Origin: Balanoglossus misakiensis
Taxonomy: Eukaryota; Hemichordata
Length of the DNA stretch: 64,000 nucleotides
NCBI GenBank assembly: GCA_040954595.2
Contig: CM082578.2
Location: 3,906,001-3,970,000 of the forward strand
Reading direction: 5' to 3'
Shown here in pieces: positions 11,454-23,797 of this stretch. Below the pieces are notes generated by a model. The model was not told the DNA's origin and made no database searches. It saw only the letters and a list, made by a program, of their open reading frames with translations. The stretch's first letter is position 1, and each line of letters starts with the position of its first letter. The translations under genes and the position numbers were made by a program.

Positions 11454-11697
11454 CAGCTCAATATATTGGTATATCTATACTACATCCTCTTCACAGTTAA
11501 CGAATGTAATATACAGATCTGTTCACTTAATTAAAGATATGTTTATAGCCAAACAAATACCTCTGTCAAAACTTTCACTGATTCAGATGAAAATTTTCAA
11601 CTATTTACAACCAATCCACACATCACTTGTGACTAATTAACCAATCACATAATGTGTCCATTCTAACTTTGTATTTCGCCCTCAACTACTGCATGTG

Positions 11698-12332
11698 TAA
11701 TGATGCATGTGGATTAGTGTGTAATCATAATAGTTTGTAGTCTACCTTTTACCCATCATTTTTGTAATTGGACATTATGCTGTCCATGTTCCAGTTTTTT
11801 TGCCACAATTTTTACTAAGTTTGCGTAGAACATTGTGATTGGTCGAAGATTATGGCGGCCATATTGGATTTTCGAAAAACCATAGTAAAACTCTAACAAT
11901 CTTCTCCAGAACTGGAGATAACTGAGTCGCAAGATTCGGGGAGTATGGTCATTACACTGATGTCTATCAGGTTTGCAAAGAGCATTGTGATTGGTCGAAA
12001 AATATGGCGGCCATATTGGAGTTTGTAAAAAGCAGTGAAAAATTGAAATTCCTTTTTCTAGTCTAAACATTGATAGCATGCAAATTCTTTTTATGGATAT
12101 CAATCGTCATATGACTAAAATATGTTACAAATTTTTGGCGATTTTTCACCTGACCTTTGACCTACTTTTCACACATTATTATTTCTGCATATCTATTTCC
12201 AGGCTAACCTATAGGGATGCATATATAGCTCATTCTACCTGTTCTAAATGCACCAGAGTTCTGATTTTTGTGCACATTGGTATCACCCCTGCCAGGACCT
12301 ACCCCAAATATTTTGGTAATTTTGGCAATGAT
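11698..12332 (-). repeat. Partial unit of the 1.43-kb DR1-bearing repeat
   Basis: Truncated unit abutting the copy A leader. It contains gatgcatgtggattagtgtg, two ATTGGTCGAA..GGCGGCCATATTGG blocks and one TGACCTTTGACCT (DR1) site. The same truncated unit, with the same internal junction (ttttgtagtctacc or close), sits beside copy C at 62007-62636, so the junction predates the duplication of A and C. Confidence 0.8.
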
Positions 12333-13622
12333 TTTTGACCGTGACATGGCGGCCATATTGGATTTTCTGAAAAAATGCAAATCTCAGATCTCAGAAACTA
12401 CAAGTCAGATTTACTTCAGATTTGGTGTGCTGGTAGTTTACCTTCTGCCCATCATTTTTGTAATTGGATATTTTGCTGTCAATGTTGCAGTTTTTTTGCT
12501 ACAGTTGTTTTCTGAAATCTGGCTTAAATTTCAAAAATCTTCTTCTCCAGAACCGGTGATAACCGAGACACGGGGTTTGGGGTATGTGGTGACCAAACTG
12601 AGGTCTATCAAGTTTGCGAAGATCATTGTGATTGGTCGAAGATTATGGCGGCCATATTGGATTTTCGAAAAACCCTAGTAAAATTTCAAAAATCTTCTTC
12701 TCAAGAACCAGCGATAACTGAGTCACAAGATTTGGTGTGTGTGGTCATTAAACAGATGTCTATCAAGTTTGCGAAGGTGAATGTGATTGGTCGAAGATTA
12801 TGGCGGCCATATTGGATTTTGTGAAAAACGATTAAAAAGTAAAAATTCCCTTTCTAGCCTAAAAATTGATAGCACAGAAATTCTTTTTATGGATATGAAT
12901 CATCATATGCCAAGAATAAGCTATAAATATTTTGGTAATTTTGGCAATGACCTTTGACCTACTTTTGACGCATCATTTTTCTGCATATCTAATTCCAGGC
13001 TAACCAATAGGGCTATAAGTTTGGTTTTTGATGTATGTGGATTTGTATGCGATCAAAAATTTTGCTACTTTTCATGACCCCTTTGACCTCTGCTGACCTC
13101 ATTAAATATGCACATACCTAATTAATGATGAACCAATAGACCTAGATGTTTTGTTTTTGTTGGACAGGACAAGAATGGGGTCAAAATTTTTTACCCAAAT
13201 GTTGGGTGACCTCTGGTGACCTTTGACCTACTTTCGCATATCTCAGCATCCACAGCAGATACAGCCTTGGCGTTTTGAGGTATGGGGCCATAATGAAAAG
13301 CCAAAGTTTTGGGTCACCTGTGACACCTGCTTTACTCATTATTTATGTGCATACCTAATTCCAGGCTAAACAAAAGGGCTAGAGGTGTGGTTTTTGTTGG
13401 ACATGGACCACTATAGGTCAAAATATTCTGCCCAAATTGTGGGTGACCCCTGGGTGACCTTTGACCTACTTAACACTGTATCAGCACCAAACATAGATAT
13501 AACCTTGATATTTCATGGGATAAAACACAGCATTATGTTTCTACTCATTAATTATGTGCATATCTAATAATCTGATCAGATAATAGAGCTTGGGCCCGGA
13601 CAATGCTGCTTGCAGCTTTAAT
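12333..13622 (-). repeat. 1.43-kb repeat unit 1, left array
   Basis: First of the head-to-tail units in minus orientation, joined to the preceding partial unit by an internal deletion relative to 62637-63217. It carries two GGCGGCCATATTGGATTTT blocks, three TGACCTTTGACCT sites and ends with the fold-back GCTGCTTGCAGC (13605-13616) followed by TTTAAT. Confidence 0.85.
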
Positions 13623-15065
13623 CTGTCTTTCCTTCTTTCTTTCTTCTTTCTTTATTCTTCTGTCAATTCTTTGTCGCTCTAGATCTCAGACACCACTGCA
13701 GGTACAGTTCTCAAACTTGCTACAGTGGTCAAGGTCAATGAGGAGTCGTGCATTGAACCCATGAATTTTTAATTAGTCACATGACCTGGCGGCCATCTTG
13801 GATTTTCTGAAAAAATGCAAATCTCAGATCTCAGAAACTACAAGTCAGATCGACTTCAAATTTGGCGTGCAGGTAGACTACCTTCTGTCAAACATTTTTG
13901 TAATTGGAAATTATGCTGTCAATGTTGCAGTTTTTTTGCTACAATTTTTTTTCTGAAATCTGGCTTAAATTTCAAAAATCTTCTTCTCCAGAACCGGTGA
14001 TAACCGAGACACGGGGTTTGGGGTATGTGGTCACCTAACTGATGTCTATCAAGTTTGCGAAGATCATTGTGATTGGTCGAAGATTATGGCGGCCATATTG
14101 GATTTTCGAAAAACCCTAGTAAAATGTCAAAAATCTTCTTCTCGAGAACCGGGGATAACCGAGCCACAAGATTTTGTGTGTGTGGTCATTCAACAGATGT
14201 CTATCAAGTTTGCGAAGAGGAATGTGATTGGTCGAAGATTATGGCGGCCATATTGGATTTTGTGAAAAACGATTAAAAAGTAAAAATTCCCTTTCTAGCC
14301 TAAAAATTGATAGCACAGAAATTCTTTTTATGGATATGAATCATCATATGACAAGAATAAGCTATAAATATTTTGGTAATTTTGGCAATGACCTTTGACC
14401 TACTTTTGACGAATCATTTTTCTGCATATCTAATTCCAGGCTAACCAATAGGGCTATAAGTTTGTTTTATGATGTATGTGGATTTGTATGTGATCAAAAA
14501 ATTTTGCTACTTTTCATGACCCCTTTGACCTCTGGTGACCTCATTAAATATGCGCTTACCTAATTAATGATAAACCAATAGACCTAGAGGTTTTGTTTTT
14601 GTTATACATGGACCAGTATGGGGTCAAAATATTTTGCCCAAATGTTGGGTGACCTCGGGTGACCTTTGACCTACTTTTGCATATCTCGACATCCACAGCA
14701 GATACAGCCTTGGTGTTTGGAGGTATGGGGCCATAATGAAAAGCCAAAGTTTTGGGTCACCTGTGACACCTGCTTAACTCATTATTTATGTGCATACCTA
14801 ATTCCGGGCTAACCAAAAGGGCTAGAGGTCTGGTTTTTGTTGGACATGGACGACTATGGGTCAAAATTTTCTGCCAAAATTATGGGTGACCTCTGGGTGA
14901 CCTTTGACCTACTTAACACTATATCAACACCAAACATAGATATAACCTTGATATTTCATGGAATAAAACACAGCATTATGTTTCTACTCATTAATTATGT
15001 GCATATCTAATAATCAGATCAGATAATAGAGCTTGGGCCCGGACAATGCTGCTTGCAGCTTTAAT
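13623..15065 (-). repeat. 1.43-kb repeat unit 2, left array
   Basis: Complete unit from the CTTT-rich tract (13623-13662) to the terminal GCTGCTTGCAGC at 15048-15059 plus TTTAAT. It is collinear with the next unit at about 1430 bp spacing. Short frames starting MQISDLRNY recur at the same place in each unit, but they decay at different points and are not genes. Confidence 0.9.
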
Positions 15066-16493
15066 CTTTCTTTCTTTCTTTATTCTTCTGTCAATTCTTT
15101 GTCGCTCTAGATCTCAGACACCGCTGCAGGTACACTTCTGAAACTTGCTACAGTGGTCAAGGTCAATGAGTAGTCGTGCATTGAACCCTTGAATTTTTAA
15201 TTAGTCACGTGACCTGGCGGCCATATTGGATTTTCTGAAAAAATGCAAATCTCAGATCTCAGAAACTACACGTCAGATCTACTTCAAATTTGGTGTGCTG
15301 GTAGTCTACCTTCTACCCATCATTTTTGTAATTGGATATTTTGCTGTAAATGTTGCAGTTTTTTTGCTACAATTTTTTTTCTGAAATCTGGCTTAAATTT
15401 CAAAAATCTTCTTCTCCAGAACCGGTGATAACCGAGTCACGCGGTTTGGGGTATGTGGTCACCTAACTGATGTCTATCAAGTTTGCGAAGATCATTGTGA
15501 TTGGTCGAAGATTATGGCGGCCATATTGGATTTTCGAAAAACCATAGTAAAACTTCAAAAATCTTCTTCTCAAGAACGGGCAATAACCGAGTCACAAGAT
15601 TTGGTGTGTGTGGTCATTAAACAGATGTCTATCAAGTTTGCGAAGGGGAATGTGATTGGTCGAAGATTATGGCGGCCATATTGGATTTTGTGAAAAACGA
15701 TTAAAAAGTAAAAATTCCTTTTCTAGCCTAAAAATTGATAGCACAGAAATACTTTTTATAGATATGAATCATCATATGACAAGAATAAGCTATAAATATT
15801 TTGGTAATTTTGGCAATGACCTTTGACCTACTTTTGACGAATCATTTTTCTGCATATCTAATTCCAGGCTAACCAATAGGGCTATAAGTTTGTTTTTTGA
15901 TGTATGTGGATTTGTATGTGATCAAAAAATTTTGCTACTTTTCATGACCCCTTTGACCTCTGGTGACCTCATTAAATATGCGCTTACCTAATTAATGATG
16001 AACCAATAGACCTAGAGGTTTTGTTTTTGTTATACATAGACCAGTATGGGGTCAAAATATTTTGCCCAAATGTTGGGTGACCTCGGGTGACCTTTGACCT
16101 ACTTTTGCATATCTCGACATCCACAGCAGATACAGCCTTGGTGTTTGGAGGTATGGGGCCATAATGAAAAGCCAAAGTTTTGGGTCACCTGTGACACCTG
16201 CTTAACTCATTATTTATGTGCATACCTAATTCCGGGCTAACCAAAAGGGCTAGAGGTCTGGTTTTTGTTGGACATGGACGACTATGGGTCAAAATTTTCT
16301 GCCAAAATTATGGGTGACCTCTGGGTGACCTTTGACCTACTTAACACTATATCAACACCAAACATAGATATAACCTTGATATTTCATGGAATAAAACACA
16401 GCATTATGTTTCTACTCATTAATTATATGCATATCTAATAATCAGATCAGATAATAGAGCTTGGGCCCGGACAATGCTGCTTGCAGCTTTAAT
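15066..16493 (-). repeat. 1.43-kb repeat unit 3, left array
   Basis: Complete unit of about 1428 bp ending with GCTGCTTGCAGC at 16476-16487. It is very similar to unit 2, differing mainly by scattered substitutions and CTTT tract length. Confidence 0.9.
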
Positions 16494-18560
16494 CTTTCTT
16501 TCTTTCTTTCTTTATTCTTGTGTCAATTCTTTGTCGCTCTAGATCTCAGACACCACTGCAGGTACACTTCTCAAACTTGCTACAGTGGTCAAGGTCATTG
16601 AGTAGATGTGCATTGTACCCTTGAATTTTTAATTAGTCACGTGACCTGGCGGCCATATTAGATTTTCTGAAAAAATGCAAATCTCAGATCTCAGAAACTA
16701 CAAGTCAGATCGACTTCAAACTTGGTGTGCTGGTAGTCTACCTTCTACCCATCATTTTTGTAATTGGATATTTTGCTGTCAATGTTGCAGTTTTTTTGCT
16801 ACAGTTGTTTTTCTGAAATCTGGTCAAACTTTCAAAAATCTTCTTCTCCAGAACCGGCGATAACCGAGTCACGCGGTTTGAGGTATGTGGTCACCAAACT
16901 GAGGTCTATCAAGTTTGCGAAGATCATTGTGATTGGTCGAAGATTATGGCGGCCATATTGGATTTTCGAAAAACCCTAGTAAAATTACAAAAATCTTCTT
17001 CTCAAGAACCGGCGATAACCGAGTCACAAGATTTGGTGTGTGTGGTCATTAAACAGATGTCTATCAAGTTTGCGAAGATCAGTGTGATTGGTCGAAGATT
17101 TTGGCGGCCATATTGGATTTTGTGAACAACGATTAAAAAGTAAAAATTCCGTTTCTAGCCTAAAAATTGATAGCACAGAAATTCTTTTTATGGATATGAA
17201 TCATCATATGACAAGAATAAGCTATAAATATTTTGGTAATTTTGGCAATGACCTTTGACCTACTTTTGACGCATCATTTTTCTGCATATCTAATTCCAGG
17301 CTAACCAATAGGGCTATAAGTTTGGTTTTTGATGTATGTGGTTTTGTATGTGATCAAAAATTTTTGCTACTTTTCATGACCCCTTTGACCTCTGCTGACC
17401 TCATTAAATATGCGCATACCTAATTACAGATGAACCAAATGACCTAGAGGTTTGTTTTTTTTGGACATGGATCAGTATGGGGTCAAAATATTTTGCCTAA
17501 ATGTTGGATGACCTCGGGTGACCTTTGACCTACTTTTGCATATCTCGACATCCACAGCAGATACAGCCTTGGCGTTTGGAGGTATGGGGCCATAATGAAA
17601 AGCCAAAGTTTTGGGTCACCTGTGACACCTGCTTAACTCATTAAGTATGCGCATACCTAATTACAGACGAACAAATAGATCTAGAGTTTTTGTTTTTTTT
17701 GGACATGGACCAGTATTTGGTCAAAGAATTTTGGGTGACCTCAGTGACCTTTTACCTACTTTCTCATATCTTGGCATCCACTGCAGGTACAGGCTTAGCA
17801 TTTGGAGGGATGGAACACCTCACCGAATCCCACAATTTACCCCATTAATTATTTACATATATAATTCCAAGCGAACCAATAGGGCTAGAGGTGTGTTTTT
17901 GTTGAATTCAAAAGTTTTTGCCCAAATTTTGGATGAACCGGGGTGACTTTTAACCTACTTTACCATATCTCGGCACCAACAGTAGCTACAGCCTTGTCCT
18001 TTCGAGGGATGGGATCAAAATTAAAAGGCAAATTTTGGGGTCACCTGTGACACCTGCTTGACTCATTAATTACGTGCATACCTGATTCCAGGCCTACCAA
18101 ATGGAATAGAGGTCTGGTTTTTGTTGAACATGGACCAATATGGGGTCACAATCTTTTGCCAAAATTTAGGGTGACCTGACCTGACCTTTACAGGAGTTAC
18201 ATCCTTTGTTTTTTGAGGGATGGGACAAAAATGAAAAGCTAAATTTTGGGTTAATCTGTGACACCTTCTTAACCTCATTAATTATGCACATACCTAATTC
18301 CAGGCTAACCAACACAGCTAGCAGTTCCGTTTCAGTTGGGCATGGACCAGTATGGCATCAAAATATTTTGGAGCAATTTTTTTGTGAACTTTGACCTAAT
18401 TTTACAAATCTCGGCATCCAGGACAGATACCGCTTTACTCATGTTGTCAGACACCTTACCACATTAAATTTTACGCTGACCAATAGTGGCAGAAGGGAAG
18501 CTGGGACCAGTATGGGACCAAATTTTTGACAAATTTTTGGGTAACCTTGGGATGACCTTT
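16494..18560 (-). repeat. 1.43-kb repeat unit 4, extended and decaying, left array
   Basis: Starts like the other units but lacks the terminal fold-back. After 17640 the half-site segment (tgacctttgacct..cctaattcc) is repeated several more times in increasingly diverged form until it fades near 18560. This end is either an older copy or a different subfamily. Confidence 0.75.
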
Positions 18561-19084
18561 TAGTTTTCATTATCATGATATGTTGAAACACTTAATGCGT
18601 TCTTATACTTCACCTCCTTATTTTGCCTACTACAAATAGTATCCTTAAAAATAAGAGGGCTTACATGTTTTGTGTTTTGGATCTCCACTAGTATGTGACA
18701 ACATTATTTGAGAAATATTTGTGTATTAGACCTTCAAGTTTTCTTTATCTTGGTATCCGGAAAATCTACCAAACCAGATAGATTGTACAGAGTACAGAGA
18801 GACACGAAAGTCAGACGTGGACATTTTGTTTTAAGTGGTCAGCGACCTATAATGTAGACTAAAATAAAGAGATGACTACAGTAAAAGGCTTATGTTAAAA
18901 AGCAATGATTCAACTTACAGGTTTATCTGAAGCACATAAAACAAATGGTTGACATCAGTTGAGGTTGGTTTTTGTTATTGCAAGAAACTAAACAAACACA
19001 GATTACAATTGTTCACAGTTTTAAGCAATTATATCCAGCTGACAATGGCCAAGTATAATAATAACTAATAATAATAACTAAATA
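18561..19084. other. Unassigned non-coding DNA
   Basis: AT-rich sequence with no long frame, splice-bounded coding segment or recognisable repeat. Nothing further can be supported. Confidence 0.6.
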
Positions 19085-19455
19085 ATTAAAGCTGCAAGCA
19101 GCGTTGGCGGGGCACAAGCGGTTCCCATGGTGACCAGCAAATGCCACGGCTGTATCTGCTGGGGATACCAAGATATGGGAAAGTAGGTCAAAGGTCACCT
19201 GAGGTCACCCCAAATTTGGGGAAAACAGTTTGACACTGTACAGGTCCATGTCCACCAAAAACCCAACCTCTAGCTTGTGGTTAGCTTGGAATGAAATATG
19301 TGCATAATTAATGAGGTATTGTGTAAGACTCCATTATGTGCTCAAATTCCCCAAATGCCAGGGCTTTATCTGTTCTGGTACCCATGTCCACAATAATCAA
19401 ACATATACCTGCATTTGTTGGTGTAGTATATTAGACATGTGCATATAATTAAAAA
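19085..19455 (+). repeat. Truncated 1.43-kb family unit (GGGGCACAAGCGG subtype)
   Basis: Begins with ATTAAAGCTGCAAGCAGC and gcggggcacaagcggttcc, like the unit at 37977, and carries one combined half-site cluster AGGTCAAAGGTCACCTGAGGTCA read in parts near 19180. It breaks off after about 370 bp. Its orientation is opposite to the array just to its left. Confidence 0.8.
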
Positions 19456-20160
19456 AGCGCTGAAACAATGTGAAAATTGGAGTGCAAAGTTTGCTTCTAT
19501 ACCTATTCAGGCTATTCAAATACCAAATTAAATTGTGCCTGCATGTGTTCATAAACGTTTAAATATGCTTGACATCCATTAGTGGTATGAACTTTCGCTC
19601 GTTCACTCGTACAACTATTTTGGTGTTTTTATTATTAGCTCTTTTGTTGATGATGATGACATTAAGTGACAAATGCGTTAAATATGTATTTGTGACAACT
19701 TTCTTTCAAGAATAGTTGTTCACTGTTCTACCCAGGTGAATACGAGACTATTTCAGTCATTTTGCAGAAATTTATACTGCTTCCAGCTGTGGTCTATCTT
19801 TACAGGTACTAACAACAATTTCCGTGCCCAATAACAATTGTTTCAGAAGGCTGAATGTTTATGCCTGTACATATATAAATTCACCACAGTGCATACACTG
19901 GAGAAATATTTTAAACTCATTTCTGTATTGAAAACCTTTTGGACGGTGCATACATGTATCTGTGTCATGTATATTTTTCTATAACCTTACCTGATTCAAA
20001 TAAATGAAATGAACATCATAAAAGCAGACCTTTTTGGTAGCTTAATCATAAAATAAGGGATGATCATAATAATTGGAATTCAATAAGGTCAGGTTCATCC
20101 AAAATAAGTTTCAGTGCCACATACATAGTGCAAAGTCCATGAACTGCCAATTTGCCCACC
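19456..20160. other. Unassigned non-coding DNA upstream of copy B
   Basis: No coding potential or known repeat recognised. The 5' end of Helentron copy B presumably lies in or near this stretch, but no terminus could be identified. Confidence 0.5.
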
Positions 20161-20165
20161 CACTG

Positions 20166-20173
20166 TATATATA
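20166..20173 (+). promoter_or_regulatory. Candidate TATA box, copy B
   Basis: TATATATA followed by GGCTCC, about 290 bp upstream of the predicted leader donor at 20456/20457. A GGCGGAAGTGACGT stretch near 20370, resembling ETS and CRE half-sites, lies within the predicted leader. Placement rests only on motif and distance. Confidence 0.45.
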
Positions 20174-20194
20174 GGCTCCTATACCGCTCAGCGC

Positions 20195-20456
20195 CACCAA
20201 CAGAAGAATGGAGAGAAGAGATTTTCATTCACGTTGATCTTATCATTAGATGTTTGCACCAAAATATAATAAATGAGCAATGATAACGATGGGGAAATTA
20301 ATTATATGTTGATTGAAACATAACAGTCATCGCAAGTGTAACAACGAACTCGTTTATTTGAACGTCTTGGGCGGAAGTGACGTACAAAAGAAAGGCAGAA
20401 TACCAATGTTTGGGGGCGCTATACCAATTACAGCCACACTCTATACTGAACTACTG
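20195..20456 (+). other. Predicted leader exon 1, copy B
   Basis: The exon end is set by a good donor, CTACTG then GTGAGTATT, at 20457; the start is estimated from the TATA box. Joining it to the 26-nt exon and coding exon leaves a TGA in frame shortly before the coding ATG and no ATG between them, so translation should begin at the MPRSR methionine. Confidence 0.5.
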
Positions 20457-20834
20457 GTGAGTATTATTTTGTAAAGCCCGTCTTTCGAAAATTAGTTTTA
20501 GATAAGCGATCCCGATGTTTCAAGGCACGAAAGATATATGACACTGTGCGGGAAGATGTTGGGTTATGAGTACTTGATGGCCATCATCGAAGTTTAATTC
20601 GATTGTGTGAAATTATTGACGATTCTTTTCGATCGCTGACACAGCTGCCTAAAAAGTAGGGTTAGGGACTTAGGGTAAAAATAGAATCGCGACCACCACA
20701 TGCGGTCTGCAGGTGAGTTTGTTTTGGTTCTTTCTTGAAACGTGCAGCTTTTTGGATGAAATAATACATTACAGAACCCAGCAAAACTGTAAGTATCTGT
20801 GCAAATGGTTCGCTATGTAATCGAAGGGAAATCC

Positions 20835-20929
20835 TTAGCTGCAATGATTGTAGCGGGTGCTGCTAGGTTGACTGATGCTGCGAACACACCAGTCAACCTA
20901 GCAGCACCCGCTACAATCATTGCAGCTAA
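20835..20929 (+). other. Perfect 40-bp stem, 15-nt loop hairpin
   Basis: Arms 20835-20874 and 20890-20929 are exact reverse complements (ttagctgcaatgattg.. at the outer end), with a 15-nt loop at 20875-20889. It lies in predicted leader intron 1 of copy B. The arms are not low-complexity and no similar copy was noticed elsewhere in the window. Possible readings are a small-RNA precursor, a miniature fold-back transposon, or a local inverted duplication. Confidence 0.9.
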
Positions 20930-21814
20930 TAAACACTTTCTCAGTTTTGTACATTTCATATTAGTGTCATTGAGGAAGAAATTGCAGTTATATTAAACCT
21001 TGGGAATATGTTCAAGAAGCAACGAATTGTAGTTTTAGCTGTGAATTGAATAATTCATTTCTATAGTCACTGTCTATTAGAGGTATATGCATAGATTGCA
21101 AATAGTATTGCTGGGTATTCTTATGTTGCATTTAGACTACAATGCTGCACAAGTAGAATGAACCACAACAAAGTCACCAGGGTGAAGTGTTCATGACATA
21201 CTGTAAAACAGGTCATTGGCATGACATGAAATTTTTGCTATATCAAAAGAAGCAACTGTTACGTGAGGATTAATTTTTGCTTGGTTTCATGTCTGTTCGT
21301 GTGCCAGTTTAGTTGAGTGTGTGGCACATATGTGAATGTTGGTATATACAGCCTGTGCACAGTGTATATAATTGCACCATGTGATTGCGTGTGTTTGGAC
21401 CTTTGCACCTCTTTGATGCCTGTCCGTCTGTGTGCTAGTTCATCAGAGTGTGGATGCGTGTGTGTAGGTATGTCTATGTATCATGTCTTTGCATCTTTTT
21501 CTGAATCTTTGTCTGCATGTCTTTGTTGATTCATGTATGTCTGGAACTCCTGTCTGTGTGCAAGTTTATCAAAGTGGGTGTGTGTGGCTAGGTATTAGTA
21601 CTACATGTACCCTTTGTTTATGTCTGGGTGTGCACTGTCAGCCGTTCTGGATTGGCTGTGTTGTATATGTACATTGAATGATTTTTGTGTCACTATGCAT
21701 GGTTCTATTGTGTATGCAGAAAACAATGTACTTACATGTATTTTGATATGCAGTATTCAGTCTTTGTAAAGGTGTTTGAATGTAAAGTGTGACGATGGGG
21801 AATGGGATCACTTA

Positions 21815-22539
21815 GGGACCGTTCAGTTTTTACGGCCGGGGGTGGGGGGGGGGGATCAAAATCCAGGGGGGTGACTTAAGTCCAAGAGGGGGGGGGGGGG
21901 TCATCTGTTTTTTTAAATGTTTAGGGGGGTCACATACTTTTGCCACCGAACTTTTGCTTTTGAGTACACGAAATTGCAGTTTCACGCCCTTTATTTTACA
22001 AAATTTTCTAATGTGGGAGGGGGACACCAACCCCCTCCATTCTCCCCCACATTGCATTTATTCGCTGGTTTGTCTAGTGTACAGGGCAGACTTCTTCCCA
22101 CCCTACCCCGATGCTTCTTTTGAGTGGAGTGGCAAAATTAAAATTTGTCCTCCCTAACATTAAGTTAATTTGCTTTTGAGTTCATTAAAATGCAACTTTG
22201 AGCACTGTATTTTACCAAATTTTCTTATGTGGGAGGGGGACACCCCCGCCACTTTTCTTTTTTTACCAATTCTACCAACTATTGTATTGGATTGTCATTT
22301 TAGTTTGTTCATTTAATTTAATGTCTAATTGAGGCGTGAGGAGCCTCATTCCATTTATTGCATACAGTGTACATAGGTTCATGTTTTCGGCATGGGGGGG
22401 GGGGTCATCATATTTTTGGGTCTGTCAAAGGGGGGGTCATCGTTTTTTGGTCCTTGGTGAAGGGGGGGTCGGCCTGATTTTGAAAATCGATGACACAAAC
22501 TTGCCCCCCCCCCCCTGGCCGTAAAAACTGAACGGTCCC
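21815..22539. mobile_element. Harbinger/PIF-like MITE, 725 bp
   Basis: Perfect 23-bp terminal inverted repeats starting GGGACCGTTCAG, at 21815-21837 and 22517-22539, flanked by a TTA duplication (21812-21814 and 22540-22542). Long G and C tracts lie just inside the ends. There is no transposase frame, so it is non-autonomous. The three-base TTA target site and GGG start fit the PIF/Harbinger superfamily by general family rules. It interrupts predicted leader intron 1 of copy B. Confidence 0.85.
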
Positions 22540-22834
22540 TTATACTGTAAAGATTCTCATGTTATAAGGGTGGTAATTTCAATGACTCCTTTATGATGTT
22601 ATATCTGGCACTGTCTTTTATCTTTTTGTATGTGGTTGTATGTGTTTGCTTTGATTGTATTGGCGCATATACTGTAGTCTGTTATGTTTAGTGAAGATAA
22701 AGAGGAAATGCCTGATGGAAATAGATGAACTGGATTTTATGCAGAAATAATATGCATGTATTCTGTTGGATTCAGTGGCAAACATGTACACCTATAACCA
22801 GTAATGATAATTTATATTATTTGCTTTCTTGCAG

Positions 22835-22860
22835 TTTTGTATAACCAAAGATATCCCAAG
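22835..22860 (+). other. 26-nt leader microexon, copy B
   Basis: Bounded by an acceptor with a pyrimidine tract (ttgctttcttgcag) and a consensus donor (CCCAAG then GTAAGTGTG). Its length equals that of the copy A and C microexon, and it shares ACCAAAGA plus a CAAG-type 3' end despite unrelated intron sequence around it. It is predicted to be untranslated. Confidence 0.75.
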
Positions 22861-23797
22861 GTAAGTGTGTCTGCCATGTGAAGAGACCTTCAGCATAATG
22901 CACTGCAGTACAGTTCTGCATGTGATTCATTTCAGGTTACTTGTCATAACTCTGCTCTGACACAGAGCTTATCAGATAAGACAATTGTTCATAGGTTGTC
23001 TGTCATGTGTCAACACAAGTGTTCTGTTAAATAACTAGTGCAAATGTGTTTAAATTTTATATGCATGTTTGGCCTTAGTATAGTTTTTGGAAATTGTGAA
23101 ATTTGGGTATATAATTAAACCCTCTTAGTATCCAAGTGTCCAATTGCCTTGAAATGTACAGTCACTATGTGTAAATACAACAAATGCCATAATTTGAGTG
23201 GGAAATTTTTGCTGAGCTAAATTTCTTTAATCACGTCCTGTGTGAAAAAAATGTCTATAGTTGTGTTTGAGAATGGCACATGCTGTCTTACTACTTTGAC
23301 TTTATTCTATGTGCATGAAGTCAACATATGTTGGAATAGTTTCTACAGAAATGTCTACTTGTCTTACCCAGATTGCAAACAAATATTTCAAAAAGGTAAA
23401 TGAGAAGAAAGTGTGATCGGCTGAATCTATGAATCTCAAACTTGGCACAATTATGTGGGCCTATGTAATTTCATGCATAACACTCTTGAATTTTTAATTA
23501 CTCACTGTAATTGTCAGCTTTGATTGGAATTTTCATATGGACCTTATTTATATTAAAATGTGGAATAAAAAATCTGTTGACAGTCCTTGTACACTACATG
23601 TACCGGTATATGGTCAGGATCCCACATGCCAAATTTCAAGGTTGTGGACCATGTCAACAGGTTTATCCGTGACCTTGACCTACCCATAGGCCTATACCTC
23701 TACAGTGAAGCTATCACCACATTTTATTCTGGCATTCTGGTCTGTACAATAGTCCCGGACATTAAAATGTTAACAGTTATGTATTTATTGATTTCAG
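22861..23797 (+). other. Predicted leader intron 2, copy B
   Basis: Opens GTAAGTG and closes tttattgatttcag directly before the ATG of the coding exon. It contains no minisatellite, unlike the corresponding intron in copies A and C. No other gene was seen in it. Confidence 0.7.

Larger units (their letters stand above)
1..11697 (-). mobile_element. Helentron-type Helitron, copy A (3' end outside window)
   Basis: Autonomous rolling-circle transposon, defined by its Rep-helicase-endonuclease gene (1-7256) plus a 5' leader that runs to about 11697, where the 1.43-kb repeat family begins. The leader contains a first exon, a 26-nt exon and a minisatellite-bearing intron. The whole block is collinear with 50705-62006 (copy C), with mostly zero to four differences per 60-base row. 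The true 5' terminus was not identified. The 11697 edge is only where recognisable repeat sequence starts, and the 3' terminus lies off the left edge. Confidence 0.8.

Noticed and set aside
12268-17946. Recurrent frames of 60-136 codons beginning MQISDLRNY and similar
   Set aside because: They recur only as parts of the 1.43-kb repeat, break at different positions in different units and match no known domain.
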